Under the pieces are notes generated by a model. It ran no database searches. It was not told the DNA's origin and saw only the letters and a list, made by a program, of their open reading frames with translations. A DNA stretch of 58,829 nt, taken from positions 1-58,829 of the forward strand of contig JAHJGZ010000055.1 of assembly GCA_018823795.1 (NCBI GenBank). Reading direction: 5' to 3'. The DNA is from Candidatus Omnitrophota bacterium. Its GTDB lineage: Bacteria; Omnitrophota; Omnitrophia; JAHJGZ01. Made by a program: the position numbers and the translations under genes. This document shows, in pieces, positions 44,122 to 53,851 of the stretch. Position 1 is the stretch's first letter. Each line of letters starts with the position of its first letter.

Positions 44122-44937
44122 ATGCAATTTAAATACAGAAAAAAAATTCTTGCCATCCGACATGCTCTTGCTGCTTTCGGTTCTAAAAGTATCGAACTAT
44201 TTCGAGAAGCCGGCGGTATTTCTATCCTTTTTGCAAAGACACTGTATTCAATGGCTACCGCAGCTTGGCGCCGGTCGCATATTATGGATCAAATGAATAA
44301 GATTGGTGTCACGTCCTTGCCACTTGTTTTACTAACAGCGCTCTTTACCGGAATGGTTCTGGCTCTTCAATCAGCCTATCAATTACGCACATTTAATGCT
44401 GTCCGCTATACTGCGGGGCTTGTGTCACTTTCTATTATCCGGGAATTAGGACCGGTGTTAACGGCGATGGTGGTTGCGGGAAGAGTCGGCGCCTCGATTA
44501 CGGCAGAACTCGGAACAATGAAAGTGACCGAGCAAATTGATGCTTTAGTTTCGCTGGGAACAGATCCGATAAAGTATCTTGTTGTTCCTCGTTTTATTGC
44601 AGCTGTTCTCATGTTGCCACTCCTGACTGTGTATGCTGATTTTATTGGTATGTTCGGTGGTTACATCGTTGCTGTTCTTAAACTTGATATTGGATCAAGT
44701 CTTTATATTCGTGATAGTTTTGATGTTTTGATATTTAAAGATGTTTTTACTGGTTTAATAAAATCGTTTGCATTTGGGGCAATCATTGCAATCGTTGGTT
44801 GTTATCAAGGCTTTCGCACCAGTGGTGGGGCAGAAGGCGTTGGTAAGGCAACAACGATCTCGGTTGTTACCTCACTTGTTCTTATTATCGCTTCTGACTG
44901 TTTCTTTACAGCAATTTTTTACTTTGTCTTTCCCTAA
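44122..44937 (+). CDS. mlaE: MlaE-type lipid ABC transporter permease
   Basis: Predicted 271-residue permease with about six helices. LVLLTALFTGMVLALQSAYQL, SIIRELGPVLTAMVVAGRVGASITAELGTMKVTEQIDAL and the C-terminal GVGKATTISVVTSLVLIIASDCFFTAIF are diagnostic of the MlaE family. With MlaF and MlaD it moves phospholipids between inner and outer membranes. It begins 7 nt after the AsmA-like gene, implying one operon. Confidence 0.95.
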   Translation: MQFKYRKKILAIRHALAAFGSKSIELFREAGGISILFAKTLYSMATAAWRRSHIMDQMNKIGVTSLPLVLLTALFTGMVLALQSAYQLRTFNAVRYTAGLVSLSIIRELGPVLTAMVVAGRVGASITAELGTMKVTEQIDALVSLGTDPIKYLVVPRFIAAVLMLPLLTVYADFIGMFGGYIVAVLKLDIGSSLYIRDSFDVLIFKDVFTGLIKSFAFGAIIAIVGCYQGFRTSGGAEGVGKATTISVVTSLVLIIASDCFFTAIFYFVFP

Positions 44938-44945
44938 AAGGAAGA

Positions 44946-45743
44946 ATGATGATCGATATTATTGATTTATATAAAATGTTTGAAAAAAATCAAGTGCTCT
45001 GTGGCCTTGATTTGCAGGTTCAAACGGGTGAAACATTGGTCATTATTGGACGTTCGGGATGTGGAAAAAGTGTCTTATTGAAGCATATTATGGGATTAAT
45101 GTATCCTGAGAAGGGAGCAATTCACATAGATGATCAAGATGTTTTTTTGCTTGATACAAAAGCATTAAATTCACTCCGTTTAAAAATTGGAATGCTTTTT
45201 CAAGGTTCGGCACTGTTTGATTCATTAACCGTGGGAGAAAATGTCGGTTTTTTTCTATCTGAGCATACCCATATTAATGTGGATGAAATAAAAGACATTG
45301 TTGCAGAAAAATTACAGATGGTCGGGTTAGAAGGGATTGAAAACTTAAAGCCTGCCGAATTAAGTGGCGGTATGAAAAAACGAGTTGCATTGGCGCGCGC
45401 AATTTGTTATGACCCAGAAATTATTCTGTATGATGAACCAACGACCGGATTAGATCCGATTATGGCCGATGCTATTAATGATTTAATTGTCGAATTACAC
45501 AGGAAACTTAAAGTAACGTCTATAGTAGTAACCCATGATATGGCAAGCGCTTACAAAGTTGCAGACCGCATTGCAATGCTTTATGAGGGGAAAATTGTTG
45601 AAATTGGAACACCCGATGAAATCAAAAAGACCTCGAATGAAATTGTACAGCAATTCATTACCGGAAGTGCAGAAGGTCCAATCACCCATAATCAGAAGCG
45701 GTATATAAAAATTAAACCGAACAATAAAAGGATGAAAAAATGA
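44946..45743 (+). CDS. mlaF: MlaF-type lipid ABC transporter ATPase
   Basis: Predicted 265-residue ATPase: Walker A GRSGCGKSV (about 38-46), Q-loop FQGSALFDSLTVGENVGF, signature LSGGMKKRVALARAI, Walker B EIILYDEPTTGLDP, H-loop VVTHDM. The FQGSALFDSLTVxENV segment marks the MlaF/Ttg2A branch. Two adjacent ATGs (44946, 44949) are possible; AAGGA lies just upstream and slightly favours the second. It overlaps mlaD by 4 nt. Confidence 0.94.
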   Translation: MMIDIIDLYKMFEKNQVLCGLDLQVQTGETLVIIGRSGCGKSVLLKHIMGLMYPEKGAIHIDDQDVFLLDTKALNSLRLKIGMLFQGSALFDSLTVGENVGFFLSEHTHINVDEIKDIVAEKLQMVGLEGIENLKPAELSGGMKKRVALARAICYDPEIILYDEPTTGLDPIMADAINDLIVELHRKLKVTSIVVTHDMASAYKVADRIAMLYEGKIVEIGTPDEIKKTSNEIVQQFITGSAEGPITHNQKRYIKIKPNNKRMKK

Positions 45744-46588
45744 ATAAAACACGATTAGAAATATTAGTAGGATTTTTTGTTCTGCTGGCAATAGCGATCT
45801 TTTTTGTTATTATCTTTTTTATTAGCGGTGTGTATTTTTTGCGCGCCGGTTACTATATTAAAGCAACGTTTAATTATACTGCAGGCCTCGATAAGGGGGC
45901 GCCGGTTCGTATTGCCGGTCTTCGTGTAGGAGAGGTAAACAAGGTATATGTTAAATATGATGAAGTTTCCCAGAAACCAAAAGCAATAGCAGAACTTTGG
46001 CTGCGGGAAGACGTTAATGTTAGGGAAAATTCAAAGGTGTATATTTTAGGAGCATTTGCTTTAAATGAGACGCACATCGAAATTATTTCAGCCGGAGAAA
46101 CCGAAGGGCGTTTGTTACAGGACGGTGATAGTATTATGGGGATCGATCCGGTGCCTATGGAGATGCTTATGGAGAAGGGGATAGCAATTGCAAAATCATT
46201 TGAGACAATGGCGACGAAAATGGATAAGATTCTCGGGGACGAAAAGACACAGGAGGCATTACACCTGATGATTCTTGATATGAGTGAACTCCTTCGCTAT
46301 ATGAATCAGATGATCATAGAAAAGAAATTAGATATTAATACTGTTGTAGATAATGTTAATGCAGTTGTTGACGATATGGAAACGTCTCTTGACCACTTAC
46401 AAAGTATTTTAGCAACAATTGACCAGGGCGAAGGGACGTTAGGCCAATTGATTAAAAATGATGAACTGTATGTCGAAATGAAAGAATTGGTACGTGAGAT
46501 AAAACTTCATCCCTGGAGATTGATGAAAAAAGACAAACGCCGTGACGATGAACAAAAGGAGACGGAGGAGGAAAAGAAAAAAAGATAG
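45740..46588 (+). CDS. mlaD: MlaD-type MCE-domain protein
   Basis: Predicted 282-residue protein: one N-terminal TM (about 9-33), the MCE domain (about 38-118; YYIKATFNYTAGLDKGAPVRIAGLRVGEVNKV), then a helical tail (about 140-260) and a very charged end (DKRRDDEQKETEEEKKKR). MCE hexamers form the periplasmic lipid channel of Mla systems. mlaB and mlaC are not adjacent. It overlaps mlaF by ATGA and is followed by a hairpin terminator candidate. Confidence 0.93.
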   Translation: MNKTRLEILVGFFVLLAIAIFFVIIFFISGVYFLRAGYYIKATFNYTAGLDKGAPVRIAGLRVGEVNKVYVKYDEVSQKPKAIAELWLREDVNVRENSKVYILGAFALNETHIEIISAGETEGRLLQDGDSIMGIDPVPMEMLMEKGIAIAKSFETMATKMDKILGDEKTQEALHLMILDMSELLRYMNQMIIEKKLDINTVVDNVNAVVDDMETSLDHLQSILATIDQGEGTLGQLIKNDELYVEMKELVREIKLHPWRLMKKDKRRDDEQKETEEEKKKR

Positions 46589-46649
46589 GGATATTTTAAG
46601 TATATATTTACGTATCTTGTTTCGGTGATAGATTCATTTCGACTACTCA

Positions 46650-46685
46650 ACGCTCAAGACGTGCTCTTGGGCGTCATGCATTTTT
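46650..46685 (+). terminator. Terminator candidate after mlaD
   Basis: ACGCTCAAGA (46650-46659) pairs with TCTTGGGCGT (46665-46674) with one G-U pair; after CATGCA follows TTTTT (46681-46685). The T-run is 6 nt from the stem, so termination efficiency is uncertain. Confidence 0.55.
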
Positions 46686-46699
46686 AAAAGGGTGTTCTT

Positions 46700-48088
46700 A
46701 TGGCGAAGAAAAAAACGGTTTATTTTTGTGATGAGTGTGGATTCGATTCCGTGCAATGGTTGGGCAAATGTCCTCAGTGTAAATCGTGGAATACGTTTAA
46801 GGAAATGACCATTACTGCGGGGGACAAAGGTCGTCGACGAATTAAAGCGGCGAGTCGTTCCAAAGAATTTATTAAACCGTTGAGCAGTATCAAGCGCTAT
46901 GAACAAGAAAGGATACTCCTCGATCATAGTGAACTTGATCGAGTTTTAGGTGGCGGTCTCTATCCACATACGACCGTTTTACTGGCAGGAGAGCCAGGGA
47001 TTGGTAAGTCAACGCTCTTGTTACAAGCATGTTCGACAGTGACTGAAACGTATGGGAAGAATGTTATCTATATTTCTGCTGAAGAGTCTCTTGAACAGAT
47101 ACGTGAACGAGCTCAACGACTCGGTATATGCAGTGATAATATATATATTGTTCAAGAAAATAATTTTGATGAATTCACACAGCATATTCAAGATTTACAA
47201 CCGATATTAGTTGTTGTTGATTCAATACAGGCGGTTTTTGATCCGGCCGTTCCTTCTTCTCCTGGCACCATAACGCAAGTTCGTGAAGTAGCGTTTAAGC
47301 TTAGTCAAATGGCGAAGGAAGAGGGGTTTATTCTTTTTTTAATCGGTCATGTAACCAAAGACGGGGTCGTTGCAGGCCCACGGACTCTTGAGCATATGGT
47401 TGATGTTGTTGTCTATTTTGAAGGAGATCGCTATCAATCGTTACGCCTCATACGGACAGTAAAAAATCGGTATGGAGCAACAGGAGAAATTGGTGTTTTT
47501 GAGATGCGAGAGGAAGGGCTCAGGCACATTGCGAATCCTTCAAGTATTTTTCTGCCTGACGGGGAAAATATTACACCGGGAAGAGTAACGGTAGCCGTTA
47601 TGGAAGGGAGGCGGCCCTTTTTAGTTGAAGTGCAAGCATTAACAAACAAGACTTCGTTTAATAACCCTCTCCGTCGAGCATTGGGGGTTGAACTCAATAA
47701 GGTGTCACTCCTCTTGGCAGTGATTGAACGATCGCTTACGTTAAATTTTGCAGGATATGATGTTTTCATCAAGGCAGTTGGAGGATTGAAACTTCAAGAA
47801 GCAGCGTGCGATCTTTCTCTTTGTTTAGCTATTATTTCGAGTTTTACTATGGTCACTATTTCTCCCCAGATAGTGGTCATTGGAGAAGTGGGATTAGGCG
47901 GCGAAATACGCAAGGTACAGAGATTAGAATCACGTATTAAAGAAGCCGCTCGTTTAGGCTTTAAACAGGTCGTGGTTCCCAAAAAAAATCTAAAAGAAAA
48001 ACTAACACAGGATATTTCCGTGCGGGAGGTTGGAACTTTGGCAGATGCCTACGATTTGTTTTTTGAACCAGCAAGCAGGAAATCATAA
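46700..48088 (+). CDS. radA: DNA repair protein RadA
   Basis: Predicted 462-residue recombination ATPase. N-terminal zinc finger FCDECGFDSVQWLGKCPQCKSWN (C4, about 9-29), RecA-like core with Walker A GEPGIGKST (about 97-105), the RadA-specific motif KNRYG (usually KNRFG, near 255), and a C-terminal Lon-like domain (VFIKAVGGLKLQEAACDLSLCLAI). RadA drives branch migration in homologous recombination. Full length. The stop overlaps the ispDF start by 1 nt (TAATG). Confidence 0.95.
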   Translation: MAKKKTVYFCDECGFDSVQWLGKCPQCKSWNTFKEMTITAGDKGRRRIKAASRSKEFIKPLSSIKRYEQERILLDHSELDRVLGGGLYPHTTVLLAGEPGIGKSTLLLQACSTVTETYGKNVIYISAEESLEQIRERAQRLGICSDNIYIVQENNFDEFTQHIQDLQPILVVVDSIQAVFDPAVPSSPGTITQVREVAFKLSQMAKEEGFILFLIGHVTKDGVVAGPRTLEHMVDVVVYFEGDRYQSLRLIRTVKNRYGATGEIGVFEMREEGLRHIANPSSIFLPDGENITPGRVTVAVMEGRRPFLVEVQALTNKTSFNNPLRRALGVELNKVSLLLAVIERSLTLNFAGYDVFIKAVGGLKLQEAACDLSLCLAIISSFTMVTISPQIVVIGEVGLGGEIRKVQRLESRIKEAARLGFKQVVVPKKNLKEKLTQDISVREVGTLADAYDLFFEPASRKS

Positions 48089-49257
48089 TGAAGATTAGTG
48101 CTATTGTCCCTGCTGCGGGAATCGGAAAAAGAATGGTTGCTCAAAAAGGTGAAGCACGGCCGAAGCAATTTTGGCCGTTTGGTTCTTCTACTATTTTAGA
48201 GACAATTCTTTTAGAGTTAGAGCGTTGCTCCTCTATACGAGAAATTATTATTGTATGTCGCCGTCACGATCGGTCATTTTGTTTCGATACAATGGTAAAA
48301 AAAGCAGGCCTTAAAAAGGTAAAAAGAATTGTTGCAGGAGGAAAGAGAAGAACAGATTCCGTAAAAAACGGTTTAGCATATGTTGCACGATCGTCTTCTC
48401 ATGTTCTTATTCAGGATGCAGTGCGGCCATTTATTACTCACGCATTGATTAGCCATCTGGTAAAAAAAATAGGTACGAGTGATGGTATTATTGTTGCAAA
48501 ACCAGTTGTTCCGACCATCAAAGAAGTCAAGAACGGCCGGATAATCAGGACTATCAGCAGAGACGGATTATGGGAAGCTGAAACCCCGCAGCTTTTCAAG
48601 AAAAAAATTCTCATAAAAGCATTTGAACAGGTAAAAAAAGAATCGGCAACGTTTACTGATGAAGCATCACTCGTTGAGGCTATTGGCGGAACGGTAAAGG
48701 TTTTTAAAAATTCCAATATAGATCTTAAAATAACAACGGTCACGGATTATAACCTTGCAAAAAGAATAAAGGAACTTCCTATGGTGAAAGTCGGAATGGG
48801 ATATGATATACATCGGTTGGTTGAAGGCAGGGCTTTGATGATCGGTGGCATTAAAATTCCGTTTCATAAAGGATGTTTGGGGCATTCAGATGGTGATCCG
48901 CTTCTCCATGCTATTGCTGATGGCCTCTTAGGCGCGGCTTCTCTTGGTGATATTGGCGAACATTTTCCCGATACTCAATCAAAGTATAAGAATAGAGCGA
49001 GTCGCTATTTTGTGTCTAAAGTAATGGATATGATTCATAAGAAAAGTTTTGTACTCTCACACGTGGATGCAACCGTTATTATTGAAAGACCAAACTTAAG
49101 AAAATTTAAAGACGCTATTACAAAGAGCGTAGCAAACATTTTATGTCTCGATACAACACAGGTAAACATAAAAGCAAAGACAAAAGAGGGTTTAGAAAGT
49201 GAAGGAGCTGGTTATTCTGTTTCAGCACAGGCTGTGGTAACAATAGTTCAGAAATAA
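48088..49257 (+). CDS. ispDF: Bifunctional IspD-IspF isoprenoid enzyme
   Basis: Predicted 389-residue fusion of two MEP-pathway steps. Residues about 1-225 are 2-C-methyl-D-erythritol 4-phosphate cytidylyltransferase (IVPAAGIGKRM, GGKRRTDSVKNGL, QDAVRPFI, WEAETPQLF). Residues about 232-389 are 2-C-methyl-D-erythritol 2,4-cyclodiphosphate synthase (GMGYDIHRLVEGRALMIGG, GHSDGDPLLHAIADGLLGAASLGDIGEHFPD, with the D-x-H and H zinc ligands). IspD and IspF act at non-consecutive steps separated by IspE. Such fusions are known in several phyla. It is coupled to radA by a 1-nt overlap. Confidence 0.95.
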   Translation: MKISAIVPAAGIGKRMVAQKGEARPKQFWPFGSSTILETILLELERCSSIREIIIVCRRHDRSFCFDTMVKKAGLKKVKRIVAGGKRRTDSVKNGLAYVARSSSHVLIQDAVRPFITHALISHLVKKIGTSDGIIVAKPVVPTIKEVKNGRIIRTISRDGLWEAETPQLFKKKILIKAFEQVKKESATFTDEASLVEAIGGTVKVFKNSNIDLKITTVTDYNLAKRIKELPMVKVGMGYDIHRLVEGRALMIGGIKIPFHKGCLGHSDGDPLLHAIADGLLGAASLGDIGEHFPDTQSKYKNRASRYFVSKVMDMIHKKSFVLSHVDATVIIERPNLRKFKDAITKSVANILCLDTTQVNIKAKTKEGLESEGAGYSVSAQAVVTIVQK

Positions 49258-49324
49258 AATATGCGGCAATAAATAAATTAAGAGTGGAAAAATGTATTAT
49301 TATAAAAAAGGAGTTTGCTAACGT

Positions 49325-50800
49325 ATGATTCGCGTTCGATTTGCACCATCACCAACAGGGTTTCTCCATATCGGTAATGTCCGAACGGCACTTTTTAACT
49401 ATCTATTTGTAAAAAATAATGGTGGAAAGTTTATTTTACGGATCGAAGATACCGATAAGGAACGTTCAAAGAAAGAATACATAAACCAAATTTATGATGA
49501 TTTGAAGTGGCTGGGTATTACATGGGACGAAGGTCCGGATAGTGAGGGTGAATATGGTCCCTACTTGCAATCTGAACGGTTTGCTCTTTATATATCGATC
49601 GCACGCAAATTGATGACCGAGGGTAAGGCATATTACTGCTATTGCACCGAAGAGGAATTAGAACTGCGCCGAAAAGCGCAGCTTGCTGAAGGTCAATCGA
49701 CTCGTTATGATAACTATTGCCGTAATCTTACTCTTGAAAAAATACAACAATTTGAAAGAGAAGGACGACAACCGAGTATTCGATTTAAGATGCCGGATGG
49801 TCAACTGACTGTGAAGGATATTATCAGAGGGGATGTTGAGTTCGATGCAAGTCTCATTGGAGATTTTATTATTATACGGCCAGATGGTAAGGCAACATTT
49901 CATCTTGCAGTATGTGTTGATGATGGCATGATGAAGATATCGCATGTTATTCGTGGCGAGGACCATTTTTCAAATACCCCGCGTCACGTTGCTATTTTTG
50001 AAGCCTGTGGCTTTCAAGTACCACAGTTTGCTCATATACCATTAACCATGGGTCCCGGCGGTGAACCACTGAGTAAGCGTTTTGGTGCGATGTCGATTAC
50101 AGAATATCGCCGGATGGGTTACCTTCCGTATGCACTCTGTAATTATATGGCACTCTTAGGATGGTCGAGTGGGACGGACGAAGAGATTTTCAGCTTTGAT
50201 GAATTACAGAAGAAATTTTCATTAAAACGAGTTTCTCGTTCTGCTGCAATCTTTGACCGGACGAAAATGGATTGGGTTGGTGGTGAACATATTCGCAGGT
50301 TGAGCGATAGTGATTATGTCAAACTAAGTATGCAGCATATTTTACAGGAAAAGATTGTTGATAAGGCTGTCTTTACAATACGACCAGAATGGTATGAAAA
50401 GGTTTTGCTTATTTTTAAGGAGTATATTCATTGTTTTGATGAACTGAAAGAGCGGTTACAACTTTTTAGTGATGAAATCGAGTTTGATACTATCGAACCG
50501 TTAAAAGGAGAAAATGCAAAGTTAATTTTAAGTGAATTAGCAAAGATTTTAAAACAAACAGAAAAGTTAGATGAAGATAATTTTGATAAAGTGCTCAAAG
50601 AGCTTAAAAAGCGGGTTAAAGTAAAAGGAAAAGAATTATTCTTGCCGTTGAGAATTGCTCTGACCGGAAAAGAACATGGACCGGAATTAAAGCAACTCGT
50701 TATTTTGCTTGGCAAAAATAACTGTTTGAAACGTATAGAACAGGCGGTACGTGTTGTTGATACGAAAGAGGATAAAGGCGATGGGACTCAAACTGTATAA
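49325..50800 (+). CDS. gltX: Glutamyl-tRNA synthetase
   Basis: Predicted 491-residue class I synthetase. HIGH region FAPSPTGFLHIGNVRTALFNYL, tRNA/zinc region with YYCYCTEEEL, catalytic RGEDHFSNTPRH, and the KMSKS counterpart PLSKRFGAMSI (many homologues have SKRHG; here Phe replaces His). C-terminal anticodon-binding helices follow. It charges tRNA-Glu, or tRNA-Gln too if GatCAB exists. AAGGAG lies 7-12 nt before the ATG. It overlaps cysS by 20 nt. Confidence 0.94.
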   Translation: MIRVRFAPSPTGFLHIGNVRTALFNYLFVKNNGGKFILRIEDTDKERSKKEYINQIYDDLKWLGITWDEGPDSEGEYGPYLQSERFALYISIARKLMTEGKAYYCYCTEEELELRRKAQLAEGQSTRYDNYCRNLTLEKIQQFEREGRQPSIRFKMPDGQLTVKDIIRGDVEFDASLIGDFIIIRPDGKATFHLAVCVDDGMMKISHVIRGEDHFSNTPRHVAIFEACGFQVPQFAHIPLTMGPGGEPLSKRFGAMSITEYRRMGYLPYALCNYMALLGWSSGTDEEIFSFDELQKKFSLKRVSRSAAIFDRTKMDWVGGEHIRRLSDSDYVKLSMQHILQEKIVDKAVFTIRPEWYEKVLLIFKEYIHCFDELKERLQLFSDEIEFDTIEPLKGENAKLILSELAKILKQTEKLDEDNFDKVLKELKKRVKVKGKELFLPLRIALTGKEHGPELKQLVILLGKNNCLKRIEQAVRVVDTKEDKGDGTQTV

Positions 50801-52172
50801 TACGCTCACCGCGAAGAAAGAGAAATTTATTCCTTGTAAAAAAGGGCATGTGTGTATGTATACCTGTGGCCCAACCGTGTATGATTATGCACATATCGGT
50901 AATTTTCGTGCGTATATTTTTGAAGACCTATTGAGACGTTATTTAAAGTACAAAGGATACAGCGTACTACACGTAATGAATGTGACCGATATCGATGATA
51001 AAACGATTAACGGGGCCTCGGAGGCTGGTGTATCACTCAATGAGTATACACAAAAATACATAGAAGCATTTTTTGAAGATTTAGATGCATTAAAAATCGA
51101 ACGTGCCGAGCACTATCCCCGCGCAACAGAACATATAAAAGAAATGATCGATTTAATTCAAGTGCTCTTAGATAAAGGTATCGCCTACGAAAGTGATGGA
51201 GCTATTTATTACAAAATAGAAAAGTTTTCTGCATATGGAAAACTTTCAAAAAAAGATATTGATAAAAATATTATTGGAGCACGGGTCGACCATGATGAGT
51301 ATGAACGAGATGATGCGCGTGATTTTGTATTGTGGAAGAAACATAAAGACGGTGAGCCTTCGTGGGAAGCCCCTTTTGGAAAAGGGAGGCCGGGATGGCA
51401 TATTGAATGTTCTGCAATGAGCATGAAGTATCTGGGTGAGACGTTTGATATTCATACCGGCGGTGAAGATAATATTTTCCCGCACCATGAGAATGAGATT
51501 GCCCAGTCAGAAGGAGCAACGGGGAAGCAGTTTGTAAAATATTGGCTTCATTGTAAATTTTTACTAGTGAATAATGAAAAGATGGCAAAATCAAAAGGGA
51601 ATTTTTACACCCTTCGGGGTCTTTTGGATAAAGACTATTCACCGATGGCGATTCGTTATCTTTTACTTTCACATAATTATCGACAACCATTAAATTTTAC
51701 ACTTGAAGGCATTGAACAAGCCCAAGCATCGATCAATCGAATTAGAGATTTTATACAAAGAGTTAAAGAATGTAGGTTATCAGATATCGGTTATGGGTGT
51801 TGCAGCGTACCCATTCGTGATGCACGTAAAGCTTTCGAAGATGCGCTTAATGATGATTTAAACATTGCACAAGCAATTGTTCCCATTTTGGGTCTCATTT
51901 CATTCGTGAATAGAGAAATTGAGGCTCAGACTATTTCGCAAGTAGATAAGGAAGAATTGTTAAGTTTTTTTGACGCAATTGACTCTGTTTTAGGAATTTT
52001 ACCAGATACTGATGATACGGTTCCTACCGAAATACAAACACTTGCTGATGAACGTCAAAAAGCGCGAAAGAAAAAAGATTTTGCTAAAGCGGATGAAATT
52101 CGAGAAAAAATAGATTCACTTGGGTGGGTTATTGAAGATACACCTCAAGGGGCACGCATTAAGAAGAAATAA
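50781..52172 (+). CDS. cysS: Cysteinyl-tRNA synthetase
   Basis: Predicted 463-residue class I synthetase. CGPTVYDYAHIGNFRAYIFED (zinc Cys and HIGH), GRPGWHIECSAMSMKYLG, HTGGEDNIFPHHENEIAQSE, and KMAKSKGNFYTLR (KMSKS with Ala). The ATG at 50781 (MGLKLYNTL) is the usual N-terminus and lies inside the end of gltX in another frame; an earlier in-frame TTG is rejected. tmk follows 4 nt later. Confidence 0.95.
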   Translation: MGLKLYNTLTAKKEKFIPCKKGHVCMYTCGPTVYDYAHIGNFRAYIFEDLLRRYLKYKGYSVLHVMNVTDIDDKTINGASEAGVSLNEYTQKYIEAFFEDLDALKIERAEHYPRATEHIKEMIDLIQVLLDKGIAYESDGAIYYKIEKFSAYGKLSKKDIDKNIIGARVDHDEYERDDARDFVLWKKHKDGEPSWEAPFGKGRPGWHIECSAMSMKYLGETFDIHTGGEDNIFPHHENEIAQSEGATGKQFVKYWLHCKFLLVNNEKMAKSKGNFYTLRGLLDKDYSPMAIRYLLLSHNYRQPLNFTLEGIEQAQASINRIRDFIQRVKECRLSDIGYGCCSVPIRDARKAFEDALNDDLNIAQAIVPILGLISFVNREIEAQTISQVDKEELLSFFDAIDSVLGILPDTDDTVPTEIQTLADERQKARKKKDFAKADEIREKIDSLGWVIEDTPQGARIKKK

Positions 52173-52176
52173 TAGT

Positions 52177-52794
52177 ATGAAAAAGAAAAAAGGCATATTT
52201 ATTACGTTTGAAGGGATTGAAGGGAGTGGGAAGAGTAGCCATTGCAAGTTGGCCGCGCAGCATCTTAAGAGGAAGGGGTACGATGTCCTCACCGTACGAG
52301 AACCAGGCGGTACAAAAATCGGTGAGAAGATTCGTCAGATATTACTTGATAAAAAAAACAGCCACATGACGGTTGAGTGTGAATTGCTTCTCTACAATGC
52401 AGCACGGGTACAGATTGTTCGGGAAGTTATTATGCCTGCGTTACAAAAGGGCACGATTGTTCTATGTGACCGTTTTATAGATTCAACGATTGCCTATCAA
52501 TGTTATGGGGGAGGACTTGATCGTACGATTGCGACGAAAATCAATAATTTTGCTACCGGTACGGTAATGCCGATGGTCACCTTTCTTCTTGATAGTGATG
52601 TAGGACGAGGATTAAAACGCGCGGGTCGTGGTGACCGAATGGAGCTTAAGTCGTTCGCATTTCATAAACGGGTCCGTAAAGGTTTTTTAACCATAGCGAA
52701 ACAATATCCCCGTCGTTTTTGCGTTATAAAAGAATGCACCATAGATGAGGGTCGGAAGATTATTACGAGGAAACTAAATGTTTTATTCCCATAA
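52177..52794 (+). CDS. tmk: Thymidylate kinase
   Basis: Predicted 205-residue dTMP kinase: P-loop FEGIEGSGKSSHC (about 11-23), VREPGGTKIGEKIR, CDRFIDSTIAYQCYGGGLD (DR motif), and the LID region RAGRGDRME. It makes dTDP for DNA synthesis. It starts 4 nt after cysS and overlaps holB by 17 nt. Confidence 0.93.
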   Translation: MKKKKGIFITFEGIEGSGKSSHCKLAAQHLKRKGYDVLTVREPGGTKIGEKIRQILLDKKNSHMTVECELLLYNAARVQIVREVIMPALQKGTIVLCDRFIDSTIAYQCYGGGLDRTIATKINNFATGTVMPMVTFLLDSDVGRGLKRAGRGDRMELKSFAFHKRVRKGFLTIAKQYPRRFCVIKECTIDEGRKIITRKLNVLFP

Positions 52795-53800
52795 ATTGTT
52801 CGGACAAGAAATGGCCCTCACATTGTTGCAGCGTGCCCTTACGGGGGAGCACGTGGCACATGCGTATCTTTTTTCGGGACGGGAAGGTGTTGGGAAAAAA
52901 CTCCTGGCACAACAGTTTGCGCAAAGTTTGAATTGTGAGAAGGGAGTTTCTTTTTCTGAATGTAGCTGTGAAAGTTGCCGCAAAATACGAGAAGATATTC
53001 ATCCTGATGTGAAATGGATAGGATTAGATGAGGAGTTACGCTCGATTAAAATAGAAGATATTCGTCTGTTGCAGTCATGGGTTGCCTTACGTCCGTTTGA
53101 AGGAAGGAAGAAAGTTGTTATTATCAATGGGGCGGAACGTTTGACCATAGAAGCGGCAAACGCTTTTTTAAAGACACTTGAAGAACCGCCGGGTAATACA
53201 CATATTGTTTTGCTTATAGAACATGTTTTTAGATTGCCCGATACCGTTCTGTCTCGGCTTGTTGAAATTCGGTTACTTCCATTGCCCTTTGAACGGTTAT
53301 GTACTATTTTAAACTCTGAATTTCATATTACAGAAGGAACGCGCTATCTTGCCTATCAAGCACAAGGAAGTATTGGATTAGCACTGCACTACAAGGAGGA
53401 AGATTTTCTCACGATACGAAATACGGTGATCGATTCATTTTTAAAACAGGATCTTATTGAATATTTTTTCTCCTCAATGCCGACTGCGGTGTCTGAAATC
53501 GATACGTTTTTATATATTATCGGCAGTGTCGTGCACGATATGCTTCTCATTAAAACCGGGGTAGACCATTCATTATTGATACATCAAGATAGAACAGCAG
53601 ATGTTGTTTCACGAGCGGAGCTCCTAACACGTGAACAAATTGTGCAGTTGATTACGTTGTTTGAAGATGCGCGACAGTCGTTAAAACAAAATGTTAATAC
53701 AAAACTATTACTTTTACATTTAGCGGCTCATGGAGATCTCATACTAAAAAAAATTAACAATCAAAAACAAACAGCCAACGCTTTAAGATACGCAATGTAG
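52778..53800 (+). CDS. holB: DNA polymerase III delta-prime subunit
   Basis: Predicted 340-residue clamp-loader subunit. HAYLFSGREGVGKKLLAQQFAQSLNC is a P-loop-like segment, followed by a zinc module (C...CSCESCRKI), VVIINGAERLTIEAANAFLKTLEEPPGNTHIVLLIE (sensor/Walker B region without the canonical DExx) and SRLVEIRLLPL (SRC-like motif). C-terminal collar domain. It pairs with HolA (11663) and DnaX in the clamp loader. It starts inside tmk, the common tmk-holB order. A CTTTAAGA/TCTTAAAG stem followed by TTTTT (53781-53822) may give weak termination. Confidence 0.9.
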   Translation: MFYSHKLFGQEMALTLLQRALTGEHVAHAYLFSGREGVGKKLLAQQFAQSLNCEKGVSFSECSCESCRKIREDIHPDVKWIGLDEELRSIKIEDIRLLQSWVALRPFEGRKKVVIINGAERLTIEAANAFLKTLEEPPGNTHIVLLIEHVFRLPDTVLSRLVEIRLLPLPFERLCTILNSEFHITEGTRYLAYQAQGSIGLALHYKEEDFLTIRNTVIDSFLKQDLIEYFFSSMPTAVSEIDTFLYIIGSVVHDMLLIKTGVDHSLLIHQDRTADVVSRAELLTREQIVQLITLFEDARQSLKQNVNTKLLLLHLAAHGDLILKKINNQKQTANALRYAM

Positions 53801-53851
53801 TTTTTGTTGTCTTAAAGTTTTTGCCTTAACTATATGAAGGGATACTAAATA

